DNA of 64,000 nucleotides from an uncultured Bacteroidia bacterium (GTDB taxonomy: Bacteria; Bacteroidota; Bacteroidia; Bacteroidales; Prolixibacteraceae), in assembly GCA_903918045.1 (NCBI GenBank), contig CAIXCY010000060.1:18532-82531 (forward strand), written 5' to 3'. The first letter of the stretch is position 1. Each line of letters begins with the position of its first letter. Below, in pieces: positions 26,351-35,416 of this stretch. A program made the translations under genes and the position numbers. The notes below the pieces were generated by a model. That model was given only the letters and a program-made list of their open reading frames with translations, ran no database searches and was not told where the DNA came from.

Positions 26351-29314
26351 TTAATAGGTTATACTGACACCAAGCATGAAAGTACGAGGTCTTGGATAGA
26401 AATTGTTGTCAATGCCACCAGAAACTTCAGGGTCAATACCTTTGTATTTGGTGATCGTGAGTGCATTTTGAACAGTCAGGCTTAGCCTAACTTTGAAATG
26501 ATCATAAAGGTTGTCAAAATTGTATCCTGCACTTACGTTGTCCAGCTTAAAGAATGAGGCATTTTCGACAAAATAATCACTTGTGAACTGCCTTTTAACA
26601 AATTTGGTATCTGTTAAATAGGTAGGTTCATTTTTCCAGTATCCGATCGCGTACATCTGGTCATAAGAGGCACTGGCAGCAACCTGATTATAAACGTAAT
26701 TCCCGATATTGGTCCTGGCGGAAGCTGAGAAATCAAATGCCTTGTAGTTAAACCGGGCAGAGAAGCCGAGCAAATACTTTGGGGTAGGATTTTTGTAGAT
26801 GTATTTATCTGCATTGTTTCCACTAACTGTTCCCCCTTTTCCGGAAAGATCAACATAGACCCCTTCAATAGGATTGCCGTTGGTATCATAAACCTGTTTG
26901 TTCAGGAAGTAGGAGTAAGCACCATACCCTACTCTGGTCACCTGATTTGTTCCAGTAAATGCGCTTCCATATAAAATTCCAATATAGTTCGGATCATCGG
27001 AGATCAGCAACTTGGTAATTTTATTCTCATTATAGGTAAAGTTGAATCCAAAAGTTAATGACATATCCTTTTTGGAGATCGCGGTCAAATTCAACGAAGC
27101 TTCAATACCCTTATTCTCAAGACTTCCCACATTGGTAAGTAAGGTATTCGAGAAGTTGCTGCCAGAAGGAATCGTAACCGTATTCAAAAGATTGGTCGTA
27201 ACCCGGTTGTAGACATCAACGGAACCCGTGATACGGTCTTTTAGCAATCCGAAGTCGAATCCAATATTTGAGGTTGTGGTCTCTTCCCATTTAATGTTTG
27301 GATCATAGGCGTTTGGACGCAATGTCGGAAGATAGGATCCGCCAATAGGATAATAAGAACCCTCAACCGATTTGATATACCTGGCCTGAGCAGGGTAATC
27401 ATTTCCAACATCCTGCTGACCGGTTACCCCCCAGCCCAGTCTTAATTTCATATCAGATACCGCATTCACATTCTTCAAAAATGATTCTTCCTTGATTTTC
27501 CAGGCAAAAGCAGCTGACGGGAATAGTCCCCATTGGTTGTTCTTGGCGAAACGGGAGGAACCGTCATCACGAATGGTGGCTGTAAGTAAATACCTGTTCT
27601 TAAACGTATAATTTACACGGCCAAAGAAGGAAACCAGATAGTTTTCGGTAATAAAGGAGGTACTGTCGGTTTTGGAATAAGCGTGACCAGCATCTACAAT
27701 ACCACGGGTATAACTGTGGCCATCACGTTTAAAATGCTGCCATGAATAACCGGCGGTTGCATCAATCTTATGAGAACCAAGTTCCTTATTATAATTCAAA
27801 TAGAAATCGAGCAGATTATTATAATTTGTACCCGTATAATCACTTAACTTACCGTTTAAAGGACTTGTAAGTGTTGAAGGGGAGGTTACGGGGCGGTTAT
27901 TATGTCCTTTACCATCCGTATAATCGGTAGCCAAATTTAAATTAGCCTTAAGGTCCGGAAGAAATGGAAGCTTATAATTTGCCTGAACATTTGCAATTGC
28001 ACGTTGTACTGTTGACTTATTGTCAGACATCATTAACTGCTCAACAGGATTAGGAGTACCCAGATTGGCGCCATAATTATTCCACTGAAAATAACCTGCC
28101 GAGTTGGCAACACCGATTGCACTGTTATCATAGACCGGGTGAGTTGGATCCATTCCCACGGCCGATCCTACAGCTCCTGCATCTGCAAAATTCTGATCGG
28201 TTGTCATCCCTTTTGCATTGATATTCAATTTCAAAGCCCCTTCAAGAAGTACCGGATTAAGGTTTACAGATCCTGTGAAACGTTGCATACCGGTATTTTT
28301 CAGTATACCATTCTGATCGGTGAAACCAACAGAAACACGGTAAGGTAGGTTTTTTGTTGCACCGGATAAACTTAAATTATGATCCGATGATACGGCTGTG
28401 CGGAAAATCTCTTTCTGCCAGTTTGTATTGGCTGATCCCAGCTTGTTAAAACTATCTGCTCCAAATAAACCAACGTGATCTGCAGCAATCTGCCTCAACT
28501 GGTCACCTGAATAAACATCCACATATTTTACAGCTTCACCGATCGATGCATTTCCGTTATAGGTAATGTGCAATGGAGAACCCAGTGTGCCACTTTTGGT
28601 AGTAATGAGGATAACCCCGTTGGAAGCTCTCGATCCGTAAATCGCAGTTGATGAGGCATCCTTAAGCACGGTAAAAGTTTCAATATCGTTTGGATTTACA
28701 AACGAAAGGAAGTTGGAACTTCCTGAAACATTACTATTGGCAATTGGAACACCGTCAATGATAATTAAAGGGTCGTTCGAGGCATTTAAAGATGATCCTC
28801 CACGAATACGGATTGTTGATCCGCTTCCAGGTGCACCACCATCACTGGTAATAACAACACCGGCACTCTTACCCACAATCAGGTCCTGCGCTGATGTCAT
28901 CGCACCCTTATTGAAATCCTTTGAACTAACTGTACTGATCGAACCTGTTGCATCCGATTTTTTCACAGTACCATATCCTATAACGACAACCTCATCAAGA
29001 CCCTTTGCTTCAGTTTTTAAAGCAACGTTTAGTGTTGACTGGGTACCCACAGCTAAAGTCTGGGCCTGATAACCTATAAATGAAAAAACCAGCTTTGCAC
29101 CCGGGGTTACTTTAACAGAAAATTTCCCGTCAATATCTGTAACAGTCCCGGTATAGGTTCCCTCAATTAAAACAGTTACTCCTATAAGCCCCTCATTCGT
29201 AGTAGCATCGGTAACTTTACCGGTAATTGATCTCTCCTGTGCAGTTACCGACAAAGTCAGTAGTGCGAAAAGAAAAAACCAAATTGCTTTCATCTTTACA
29301 ATTTCAAATTTCAT
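26351..29314 (-). CDS. susC: SusC/RagA-family TonB-dependent outer-membrane transporter
   Basis: A 987-residue protein from the first ATG (29314); the ATG at 29293 gives a tighter signal peptide (MKAIWFFLFALLTLSVTAQ). Then come a carboxypeptidase-like regulatory domain (SITGKVTDATTNEGLIGVTV), a TonB box region, the plug (LDEVVVIGYGTVKKSDATGS, GGSSLNASNDPLIIIDGVPI, SRASNGVILITTKSG) and a 22-strand barrel ending FYPRPRTFMLGVSITY. It imports malto-oligosaccharides across the outer membrane with energy from TonB. First gene of susC-D-E-F; the LacI-type palindrome lies about 200 bp upstream. Confidence 0.96.
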   Translation of the reverse strand: MKFEIVKMKAIWFFLFALLTLSVTAQERSITGKVTDATTNEGLIGVTVLIEGTYTGTVTDIDGKFSVKVTPGAKLVFSFIGYQAQTLAVGTQSTLNVALKTEAKGLDEVVVIGYGTVKKSDATGSISTVSSKDFNKGAMTSAQDLIVGKSAGVVITSDGGAPGSGSTIRIRGGSSLNASNDPLIIIDGVPIANSNVSGSSNFLSFVNPNDIETFTVLKDASSTAIYGSRASNGVILITTKSGTLGSPLHITYNGNASIGEAVKYVDVYSGDQLRQIAADHVGLFGADSFNKLGSANTNWQKEIFRTAVSSDHNLSLSGATKNLPYRVSVGFTDQNGILKNTGMQRFTGSVNLNPVLLEGALKLNINAKGMTTDQNFADAGAVGSAVGMDPTHPVYDNSAIGVANSAGYFQWNNYGANLGTPNPVEQLMMSDNKSTVQRAIANVQANYKLPFLPDLKANLNLATDYTDGKGHNNRPVTSPSTLTSPLNGKLSDYTGTNYNNLLDFYLNYNKELGSHKIDATAGYSWQHFKRDGHSYTRGIVDAGHAYSKTDSTSFITENYLVSFFGRVNYTFKNRYLLTATIRDDGSSRFAKNNQWGLFPSAAFAWKIKEESFLKNVNAVSDMKLRLGWGVTGQQDVGNDYPAQARYIKSVEGSYYPIGGSYLPTLRPNAYDPNIKWEETTTSNIGFDFGLLKDRITGSVDVYNRVTTNLLNTVTIPSGSNFSNTLLTNVGSLENKGIEASLNLTAISKKDMSLTFGFNFTYNENKITKLLISDDPNYIGILYGSAFTGTNQVTRVGYGAYSYFLNKQVYDTNGNPIEGVYVDLSGKGGTVSGNNADKYIYKNPTPKYLLGFSARFNYKAFDFSASARTNIGNYVYNQVAASASYDQMYAIGYWKNEPTYLTDTKFVKRQFTSDYFVENASFFKLDNVSAGYNFDNLYDHFKVRLSLTVQNALTITKYKGIDPEVSGGIDNNFYPRPRTFMLGVSITY

Positions 29315-29445
29315 GTGATTCAAATTAATGGTTCATAAATCATGGTTCAAATTTTTTGTCTTTATTAAGACATTATTAACATATATCCATTTGAATATTA
29401 ATTGCTTGCCTCCACAATTCCTTTCCCTTCCTCGTTTCGGCGATA

Positions 29446-29453
29446 CAAATTAA
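29446..29453 (-). promoter_or_regulatory. Possible -7 box for susC
   Basis: On the - strand TTAATTTG, one mismatch from TAnnTTTG, would give a leader of about 125 nt. The LacI-type palindrome would then sit about 60-75 bp upstream of the transcript start. This is a guess from sequence only. Confidence 0.35.
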
Positions 29454-29510
29454 TACAATTTTAACACAATTTTAACATTGCTAATTTGTGTTAAATCAAA
29501 TTATTTCTAT

Positions 29511-29534
29511 GCAAACGTTTGCGGTGACGTTTGC
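29511..29534. promoter_or_regulatory. LacI-type operator: palindrome plus half-site
   Basis: GCAAACGTTTGC (29511-29522) is a perfect 12-bp palindrome with a central CG, the usual form of LacI-family operators. ACGTTTGC recurs 12 bp further (29527-29534). It lies between susC (-) and the lacI-family gene (+). The identical palindrome is found at 30740-30751. Confidence 0.8.
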
Positions 29535-29541
29535 AACAAAT

Positions 29542-29558
29542 ATGTTATACAACATGTT
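29542..29558. promoter_or_regulatory. Near-palindrome next to the LacI-type operator
   Basis: ATGTTATACAACAT (29542-29555) is palindromic except for one pair and overlaps the perfect 8-mer AACATGTT (29551-29558). It could be a site for a second regulator of the divergent region. Confidence 0.3.
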
Positions 29559-29619
29559 TTTAAAAACTCCTGTATCGACTGAAAATTCCGCAAGGGCATT
29601 CTACCTCTGATGAATTGAA

Positions 29620-29648
29620 TTTGTATTAATTCTACGTAAATATTTTTG
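29620..29648 (+). promoter_or_regulatory. Candidate promoter of the lacI-family gene
   Basis: TTTG (29620-29623), 17 bp, TATTTTTG (29641-29648). The ATG follows 62 bp downstream. The spacer is 2 bp shorter than the usual 19. Confidence 0.45.
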
Positions 29649-29710
29649 CTGTCAATTCAAAATAAATATTACTTTAGTAAAGTCTTATTCCAATTGAATT
29701 AAACCATTCG

Positions 29711-30724
29711 ATGAGCAGTCAGGTCACTATAAAAGATATTGCAAAAGCATTAGGTATCTCAGCTTCTACCGTTTCGCGCGCCTTAAAAGATCACCCTGAT
29801 ATCAGTCGTGATACGAAAGATGCAGTAAATGACCTGGCTAAAAGACTTCATTATAAACCAAATGCGGTTGCTTTGTCGCTCAAGAGCAGTAAGACAAATA
29901 CAATAGGGGTGATTATTCCCGAACTGGTTCACTATTTTTTCTCCTCAGTGATAAGCGGTATTGAGGATGTTGCCTATGATGCCGGGTATAATGTAATGAT
30001 TTGCCAATCGAATGAGAAATATGAGCGGGAGATTATCAATGCCCAGGCGCTTCTGTCAAACAGGGTCGAAGGGGCGCTAATTTCCATTTCTAAAGAGACC
30101 AGTGATTATGCCCATCTGCAATCCATTGAAGAGAGTGGCATTCCAATTGTATTTTTTGACCGGGTACCAGATGGTTTCGACTCAGACAGCGTAATAATCG
30201 ACGATCAGAAAGCAGCATATAACGCTGTATGTCACTTGATTGAATCAGGCTGTAAAAGGATTGCACACCTGGCAGCCCCCACTTCTTTAGGTATTGGGAA
30301 GTGCCGGTTTGAAGGGTACAAGGAGGCCTTATTGGCACACAATATGCCCTATCTTGATGAATATGTGATTATTGCAGACTCATTTGACCTTGCAGCCATT
30401 GCTACCCGCAAATTAATTCAACTGCCTGTGCCACCCGATGGAATATTTACAGTAAACGACCTCACTGCTGTCGGAGCGATGAAATCGCTGCAGAAAATGG
30501 GTATTGCCATTCCTGAAAAAGTCGCTATTATGGGCTTTTCGGCAGGGAGTTATTCCGATATTACCACTCCAACCCTAAGTTCGGTTGACCAGCATGGCTA
30601 TGAGATGGGGACCAGGGCCGCCACGGTTCTTTTAGAGCGAATTGAAGCTAAAAGAAATGGTCCAGGCGAGACTTTTTTCGTTGAAACGAACCTTGTAATC
30701 CGGGAATCGACAAAAAGAATCTGA
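29711..30724 (+). CDS. LacI-family transcriptional regulator of the maltodextrin locus
   Basis: A 337-residue regulator. The N-terminal helix-turn-helix is classical (VTIKDIAKALGISASTVSRALKDHP) with the hinge helix KPNAVALSLKSSKTNTIGVIIPE, followed by a periplasmic-binding-protein-like sensor domain (residues about 60-335, with DGIFTVNDLTAVGAMKSL and SSVDQHGYEMG). The gene sits between the divergent susCDEF and MFS-pgmB-GH65-GH13 arms, with the same palindrome on both sides, so it very likely controls both. The effector is probably maltose or a related sugar (inference). Since both sites seem to lie upstream of the promoters, it could be an activator. Confidence 0.93.
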   Translation: MSSQVTIKDIAKALGISASTVSRALKDHPDISRDTKDAVNDLAKRLHYKPNAVALSLKSSKTNTIGVIIPELVHYFFSSVISGIEDVAYDAGYNVMICQSNEKYEREIINAQALLSNRVEGALISISKETSDYAHLQSIEESGIPIVFFDRVPDGFDSDSVIIDDQKAAYNAVCHLIESGCKRIAHLAAPTSLGIGKCRFEGYKEALLAHNMPYLDEYVIIADSFDLAAIATRKLIQLPVPPDGIFTVNDLTAVGAMKSLQKMGIAIPEKVAIMGFSAGSYSDITTPTLSSVDQHGYEMGTRAATVLLERIEAKRNGPGETFFVETNLVIRESTKRI

Positions 30725-30739
30725 CATTTTCTGGCTTTC

Positions 30740-30751
30740 GCAAACGTTTGC
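30740..30751. promoter_or_regulatory. LacI-type operator, second copy
   Basis: GCAAACGTTTGC, identical to 29511-29522, lies 16 bp after the stop of the lacI-family gene and about 55 bp upstream of the -33 element of the MFS operon promoter. Confidence 0.8.
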
Positions 30752-30806
30752 ATTCATAAGTATCACCTAAATTCAATTATTATTTTGATTTTAAAGGGAA
30801 TAGTTG

Positions 30807-30836
30807 TTGTTTTTCAAAAATTCCAAATTATATTTG
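30807..30836 (+). promoter_or_regulatory. Promoter of the MFS-pgmB-GH65-GH13 operon
   Basis: TTG (30807-30809), 19 bp, TATATTTG (30829-30836): a full consensus match with ideal spacing. It predicts a leader of about 215 nt before the ATG at 31059. Confidence 0.7.
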
Positions 30837-30842
30837 CTGCCG

Positions 30843-31058
30843 AATATTGATTGTCTTTCCCCAAAACCGTTCGTATTTCTTTCCAGGATTACGAAAACTC
30901 CTTGTTATTATTTTTGGCAATGGTATCCTCCAATTTACGTTGGATGATAAATTTAAATCTTTGTGTTCAGGTACTTTGCAATTTCGATTTCGGGGTATTA
31001 GAATACGATCGTAATAGTTGCTATATTATCACTGATCAGCAAACCGCAATTTTAAATT
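30843..31058 (+). other. Long untranslated leader of the MFS operon
   Basis: Roughly 215 bases without a gene that I accept. An open frame across it (from 30851) overlaps the transporter gene and resembles nothing known. No riboswitch was recognised and no strong stem was found by eye. Confidence 0.4.
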
Positions 31059-32387
31059 ATGGAAAAAAAACCGCGTCTCTCTTTTTGGTCGATCTGGAAT
31101 ATGAGTTTTGGATTCATGGGTGTCCAGATCGGTTATTCACTACAAAATGGCAATACCAGCCGAATACTGTCTGCCCTTGGAGCCGATGTACATCATCTGA
31201 GTTATTTCTGGCTTGCCGCACCTCTTGCGGGATTAATCGTGCAGCCAATAATCGGCCTTTTCAGTGATAATACCTGGACGCGACTGGGTCGCAGGATTCC
31301 GTACATCCTACTGGGGGCCATTATTTCGGCCATGGCAATGTTCTTTATGCCTAATTCGGAATTCTTCGCCTACATTCTGCCTCCCCTCTTTTTTGGTGCC
31401 TTTATGCTCCTTTTCATGGATACTTCCTTTAATATTACGATGCAACCGTTCAGGGCGCTGGTGGGTGATATGGTTTCGGAAGAACAGCGAAATCAGGGAT
31501 ATTCGGTACAAAGTTTTTTAATCAATGCCGGCGCTGTTATTGGCTCTATTCTCCCTTTTGTACTTACCTGGATAGGAATTTCAAATGTGCCTGCTGCAGG
31601 AGAAAAAGTTGCCCCAACAGTTATCTGGGCCTTTTACCTTGGAGGTGGCACCCTTTTACTTTCCGTCTTGTGGACCAGTTTCAGGACGAAGGAATTTCCT
31701 CCTGAAGAGTATAGGAAGTATTACCAGCTTAAACAGGACGAAACAAAGAAGAGCTCTTTCATTACATTACTCAAAGAGATTCCCGAAACGATGTGGAGGC
31801 TCGCCATTGTACAATTCTTCTCCTGGTTTGCCCTCTTTCTGATGTGGGTTTACACCACACCTGGGGTTGCCCAGAATGTTTGGAATACAGTTGCCGGAGA
31901 CTCAACATCTGCGGGTTACAATGAAGCAGGTAACTGGGTCGGTGTAATCTTTGCTGTTTATAGCCTCTTCGGAGCCATATTCTCGACAATAATGGCTAAA
32001 CTGGCCAATAAATTTGGTCGCAAAACGATCTATATGCTCTCATTGCTTGCAGGAGGTGTTGGCTTAATTTCAATGATCCTGATTAAAAATCAATACGGGT
32101 TAGTAGTTTCAATGGTTGGAATCGGAATCGCATGGGCCGCCATACTGGCTATGCCTTATGCAATCCTTTCGGCTGCCCTTCCATCAGATAAAATGGGAGT
32201 TTACATGGGCATTTTCAATGCCACAATAACAATTCCTCAGATCGCTGCAGGATTATTAGGTGGTGTCGTTCTGACTCTGGTTGGAGGAAAAGCTATTCTG
32301 ATGCTTGGTATTGCAGGATTATCGATGGTGATAGCCGGAATTACGGTAGTTTTTGTAAAGGAACACATTGTCACTTCTAAATCTTAA
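31059..32387 (+). CDS. MFS sugar transporter (SLC45/GPH-like), probably maltose
   Basis: A 442-residue inner-membrane carrier with 12 predicted helices. The N-terminus SFWSIWNMSFGFMGVQIGY, the loop SDNTWTRLGRRIPY and the QPFRALVGDM segment are typical of SLC45/GPH-like sugar:cation symporters used with maltose phosphorylase in Bacteroidota. Substrate maltose is inferred from the operon: beta-phosphoglucomutase follows 3 bp later, then a GH65 phosphorylase and a SusA-like amylase. A LacI-type operator and a consensus promoter lie upstream. Confidence 0.9.
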   Translation: MEKKPRLSFWSIWNMSFGFMGVQIGYSLQNGNTSRILSALGADVHHLSYFWLAAPLAGLIVQPIIGLFSDNTWTRLGRRIPYILLGAIISAMAMFFMPNSEFFAYILPPLFFGAFMLLFMDTSFNITMQPFRALVGDMVSEEQRNQGYSVQSFLINAGAVIGSILPFVLTWIGISNVPAAGEKVAPTVIWAFYLGGGTLLLSVLWTSFRTKEFPPEEYRKYYQLKQDETKKSSFITLLKEIPETMWRLAIVQFFSWFALFLMWVYTTPGVAQNVWNTVAGDSTSAGYNEAGNWVGVIFAVYSLFGAIFSTIMAKLANKFGRKTIYMLSLLAGGVGLISMILIKNQYGLVVSMVGIGIAWAAILAMPYAILSAALPSDKMGVYMGIFNATITIPQIAAGLLGGVVLTLVGGKAILMLGIAGLSMVIAGITVVFVKEHIVTSKS

Positions 32388-32390
32388 ATT

Positions 32391-33044
32391 TTGAAGATTA
32401 AAGCTTGTTTATTCGATTTGGATGGTGTTGTAGTCGATACTGCACGGTACCATTACATCGCATGGAAAAAGACTGCCGAAGACCTTGGCTTCCATTTTTC
32501 GGAAAATGATAATGAGCGGCTTAAAGGGGTAAGCCGGATGGATTCGCTGAATATTTTGCTGGATATTGGTAAGATATCACTTAAGCAGGATCAAAAAGAG
32601 CTCTTAGCTGATAAAAAAAATAATTTATACGTTTCGTATATCCGCCAGATGACACCCGATGAAATTCTGCCTGGTGTCATCGCATTTTTGGATGAATTAC
32701 GTGACAATGGCATTTTAATTGCGCTTGGATCAGCAAGTAAAAATGCGATGACTATTCTTGAACTAATTAACCTGACCCGGAAATTTGATGTCGTTATCGA
32801 CGGAAATAAGGTTGGCAAGGCAAAACCAGACCCTGAGGTTTTCCTGAAGGGTGCGTTCGAACTGGGGATTGATCCCGCAAATTGTCTGGTCTTCGAAGAT
32901 GCACAGGCAGGGATTGATGCTGCACGTAATGCCGGTATGCATATCATAGGAATTGGCCAGGCCGAAAACCTGAAAAATGCCGATTTTATAATTCCCGGTT
33001 TTGAAAACATGAATTTCGACCGATTGCAATCGTTGTATTTTTAG
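32391..33044 (+). CDS. pgmB: Beta-phosphoglucomutase (TTG start)
   Basis: A 217-residue HAD-superfamily enzyme converting beta-glucose 1-phosphate to glucose 6-phosphate. The nucleophile motif FDLDGVVVDTARYH, the cap motif FSENDNERLKGVSRMDSL, LGSASKNA, GKAKPDPEVF and VFEDAQAGIDAARNAGM are all typical of this subgroup. The protein must begin at TTG 32391 (KIKACLFDLDG follows at once); there is no in-frame ATG upstream and the transporter stop is only 3 bp away. It directly uses the product of the next gene, maltose phosphorylase. Confidence 0.94.
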   Translation: MKIKACLFDLDGVVVDTARYHYIAWKKTAEDLGFHFSENDNERLKGVSRMDSLNILLDIGKISLKQDQKELLADKKNNLYVSYIRQMTPDEILPGVIAFLDELRDNGILIALGSASKNAMTILELINLTRKFDVVIDGNKVGKAKPDPEVFLKGAFELGIDPANCLVFEDAQAGIDAARNAGMHIIGIGQAENLKNADFIIPGFENMNFDRLQSLYF

Positions 33045-33085
33045 GGATGTAACAACTTACGTCCATTCATAAAAAGCAGATTAAG

Positions 33086-35416
33086 ATGAAAGATTATATC
33101 ATACATAACGAATGGAAGATTATAGAAGATTCTTTCCATCCAGCATATAACAAAATAACGGAGAGCCTGATGAGTCTTGGAAACGGACGAATAGGGCATC
33201 GGGCTAATTTTGAAGAGAAATTCACAGGGGAGACGCTTCAGGGAAATTATGTAGCGGGAGTTTACTATCCCGACAAAACCCGCGTGGGATGGTGGAAAAA
33301 CGGCTATCCAAAATATTTTGCGAAAGTACTCAATGCTGCCAACTGGATCGGCATAGACATTAAAATCGGAAACGAAACACTTGATCTGAATACTTCGGAA
33401 ATTCTCGAATTCAGGCGGGAACTTGATATGCAGCATGGTCATTTAAGCCGCGAATTTATTGTCAGGCTCCCTTCAGGAAAAAAGATAAAAGTTGTTACAC
33501 GTCGGTTTGTGAGTATTGTTGATTCTGAAATCGGAGCCATTAGTTATACCATCACGGCATTAAATTTCTCCGATAAACTAACACTTTCCCCATTTCTCGA
33601 CTTTGACATCCGCAATGAAGACGCAAATTACGACGAGAAATTTTGGGATGAGGTTGAAGTTAGCGTAAAACCGGGTGAAGGTTATGTTGTTGCAGAAGTG
33701 CGTAAGACCCTATTTCATGTTTGCGCCGGTATGAAAATCAATATTCTTCGGAATGGTATAAAATGTGATTTCTCGGCAGATGTTGAAAACCGAACAAAAT
33801 TTATCGCCAATATAATCCCTTTGACGATCAGGGAGGGGGAATCAGTAACAATCGAAAAAATTGCAATTAGTCTCTCTTCCGAAAACTATCCCAAGGAAGA
33901 GATGATGAAAACTGCCCAAAATCATCTGAATTCAGCCTATTCCAAAGGATTCATTCAGCTTGAACATGAACATTCACAAGCCTGGCTTGAAAAATGGAAG
34001 ACAAGCGACATTATTATTGAAGGGGATATCGCAGCTCAGCAAGGGATACGTTTTAATATTTTCCAGCTTCACCAAACCTATACAGGAGAGGATGAACGGT
34101 TAAATATAGGCCCTAAAGGATTTACCGGCGAGAAATATGGCGGTTCCACCTATTGGGATACCGAAGCTTTTTGTCTTCCCTTTTTCCTTGCCACCGCCCC
34201 CATTGAGGTGTCCCGTAAATTATTAAAATACAGACATAAACACCTCAGTAAGGCGATTGAAAATGCCTCCGCATTAGGCTTCAATCAAGGGGCGGCTCTC
34301 TATCCAATGGTTACAATGAATGGAGAGGAGTGTCATAATGAATGGGAAATAACCTTTGAAGAGGTTCACCGAAATGGTGCAATTGCCTATGCCATATTCG
34401 ACTATGTAAGGTACACCAACGATTTGGATTACCTTGCCCCGAATGGTTTCGAAGTTTTACTCGGAATATCCCGTTTTTGGGCTCAACGGGTAAACTGGTC
34501 AGAAGAGAAGCAGAAATATGTTATGCTTGGTGTGACTGGTCCCAATGAATATGAGAATAATATAAACAATAACTTCCACACCAACCGGATTGCGCAATGG
34601 ACACTTCAATATACCCTCGGAACCATTGACTTTCTCAAAAAGAACCACCCGTCATTATATCAAAGTTTAATTAAGAAATGGCAATTTAATGAAGAAACGG
34701 AAACCGACCTTTGGCATGCGATTATAAAGGATATTCATCTTCCTTACGATGCTAAGCGGGAGATCTTCCTGCAACAAGATGGATTTTTGGATAAAAACAT
34801 AAAAACAGTCGATGAAATACCTGCAAAAGAACGGCCTATAAATCAACACTGGTCGTGGGACAGAATTCTGCGTTCCCCTTATATTAAGCAGGCAGACACA
34901 CTTCAGAGCCTTTATTTATTTGAAGATCAATATGATAAAAAAACAATTAAAAGACATTTTGATTTTTATGAACCCTTAACTGTTCATGAATCATCATTGT
35001 CTCCTTGCGTTCATACAATACTTTCTGCAGCAATAGGATACAAGCAAAAAGCCTATGATCTTTATTTACGTACCTCGCGGCTTGACCTGGATGATTACAA
35101 CAACGATACAGCCGATGGGTGTCACATCACCTCGATGGGTGGAACATGGATGGCTTTCGTAAAAGGCTTTGGCGGCATGAGGGTCCAAAACGGTATGATT
35201 TCATTTAGCCCTTTTATTCCACACAACTGGAACTCCTACGCTTTCAGAATCCATTTCAGGAACAATGTATTAAAGATCAATGTCCTAAAAAATACCGTTT
35301 GTATTGAAAACCTTTCAGACAATGATATTACCTTACTTTTATATGATCAGCAACAAATAATCGGCGGAAATATGAAATCAGAAGTTCAACTTAAACATGA
35401 TCACCATGAGATTTAA
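33086..35416 (+). CDS. GH65 glycoside phosphorylase, probably maltose phosphorylase
   Basis: A 776-residue cytoplasmic enzyme of family GH65: N-terminal beta-sandwich (WKIIEDSFHPAYNKITESLMSLGNGRIG), (alpha/alpha)6 barrel with GGSTYWDTEAFCLPF and the catalytic segment ECHNEWEITFEEVHRNGAI (Glu419/Glu421 region), and a C-terminal cap. It splits maltose with phosphate into glucose and beta-glucose 1-phosphate. Kojibiose or trehalose specificity cannot be excluded by sequence alone, but the adjacent pgmB and starch genes favour maltose. Its 3' end overlaps the start of the next gene by 20 bp, which suggests translational coupling. Confidence 0.92.
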   Translation: MKDYIIHNEWKIIEDSFHPAYNKITESLMSLGNGRIGHRANFEEKFTGETLQGNYVAGVYYPDKTRVGWWKNGYPKYFAKVLNAANWIGIDIKIGNETLDLNTSEILEFRRELDMQHGHLSREFIVRLPSGKKIKVVTRRFVSIVDSEIGAISYTITALNFSDKLTLSPFLDFDIRNEDANYDEKFWDEVEVSVKPGEGYVVAEVRKTLFHVCAGMKINILRNGIKCDFSADVENRTKFIANIIPLTIREGESVTIEKIAISLSSENYPKEEMMKTAQNHLNSAYSKGFIQLEHEHSQAWLEKWKTSDIIIEGDIAAQQGIRFNIFQLHQTYTGEDERLNIGPKGFTGEKYGGSTYWDTEAFCLPFFLATAPIEVSRKLLKYRHKHLSKAIENASALGFNQGAALYPMVTMNGEECHNEWEITFEEVHRNGAIAYAIFDYVRYTNDLDYLAPNGFEVLLGISRFWAQRVNWSEEKQKYVMLGVTGPNEYENNINNNFHTNRIAQWTLQYTLGTIDFLKKNHPSLYQSLIKKWQFNEETETDLWHAIIKDIHLPYDAKREIFLQQDGFLDKNIKTVDEIPAKERPINQHWSWDRILRSPYIKQADTLQSLYLFEDQYDKKTIKRHFDFYEPLTVHESSLSPCVHTILSAAIGYKQKAYDLYLRTSRLDLDDYNNDTADGCHITSMGGTWMAFVKGFGGMRVQNGMISFSPFIPHNWNSYAFRIHFRNNVLKINVLKNTVCIENLSDNDITLLLYDQQQIIGGNMKSEVQLKHDHHEI

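Noticed and set aside
30851..31267. 138-residue open frame in the leader of the MFS operon
   Set aside because: It overlaps the well-supported transporter by over 200 bp, is not similar to anything I know, and begins in a likely untranslated leader.
33041..33442. 133-residue open frame on the - strand opposite the GH65 gene
   Set aside because: It is a shadow of the phosphorylase reading frame with no independent support.
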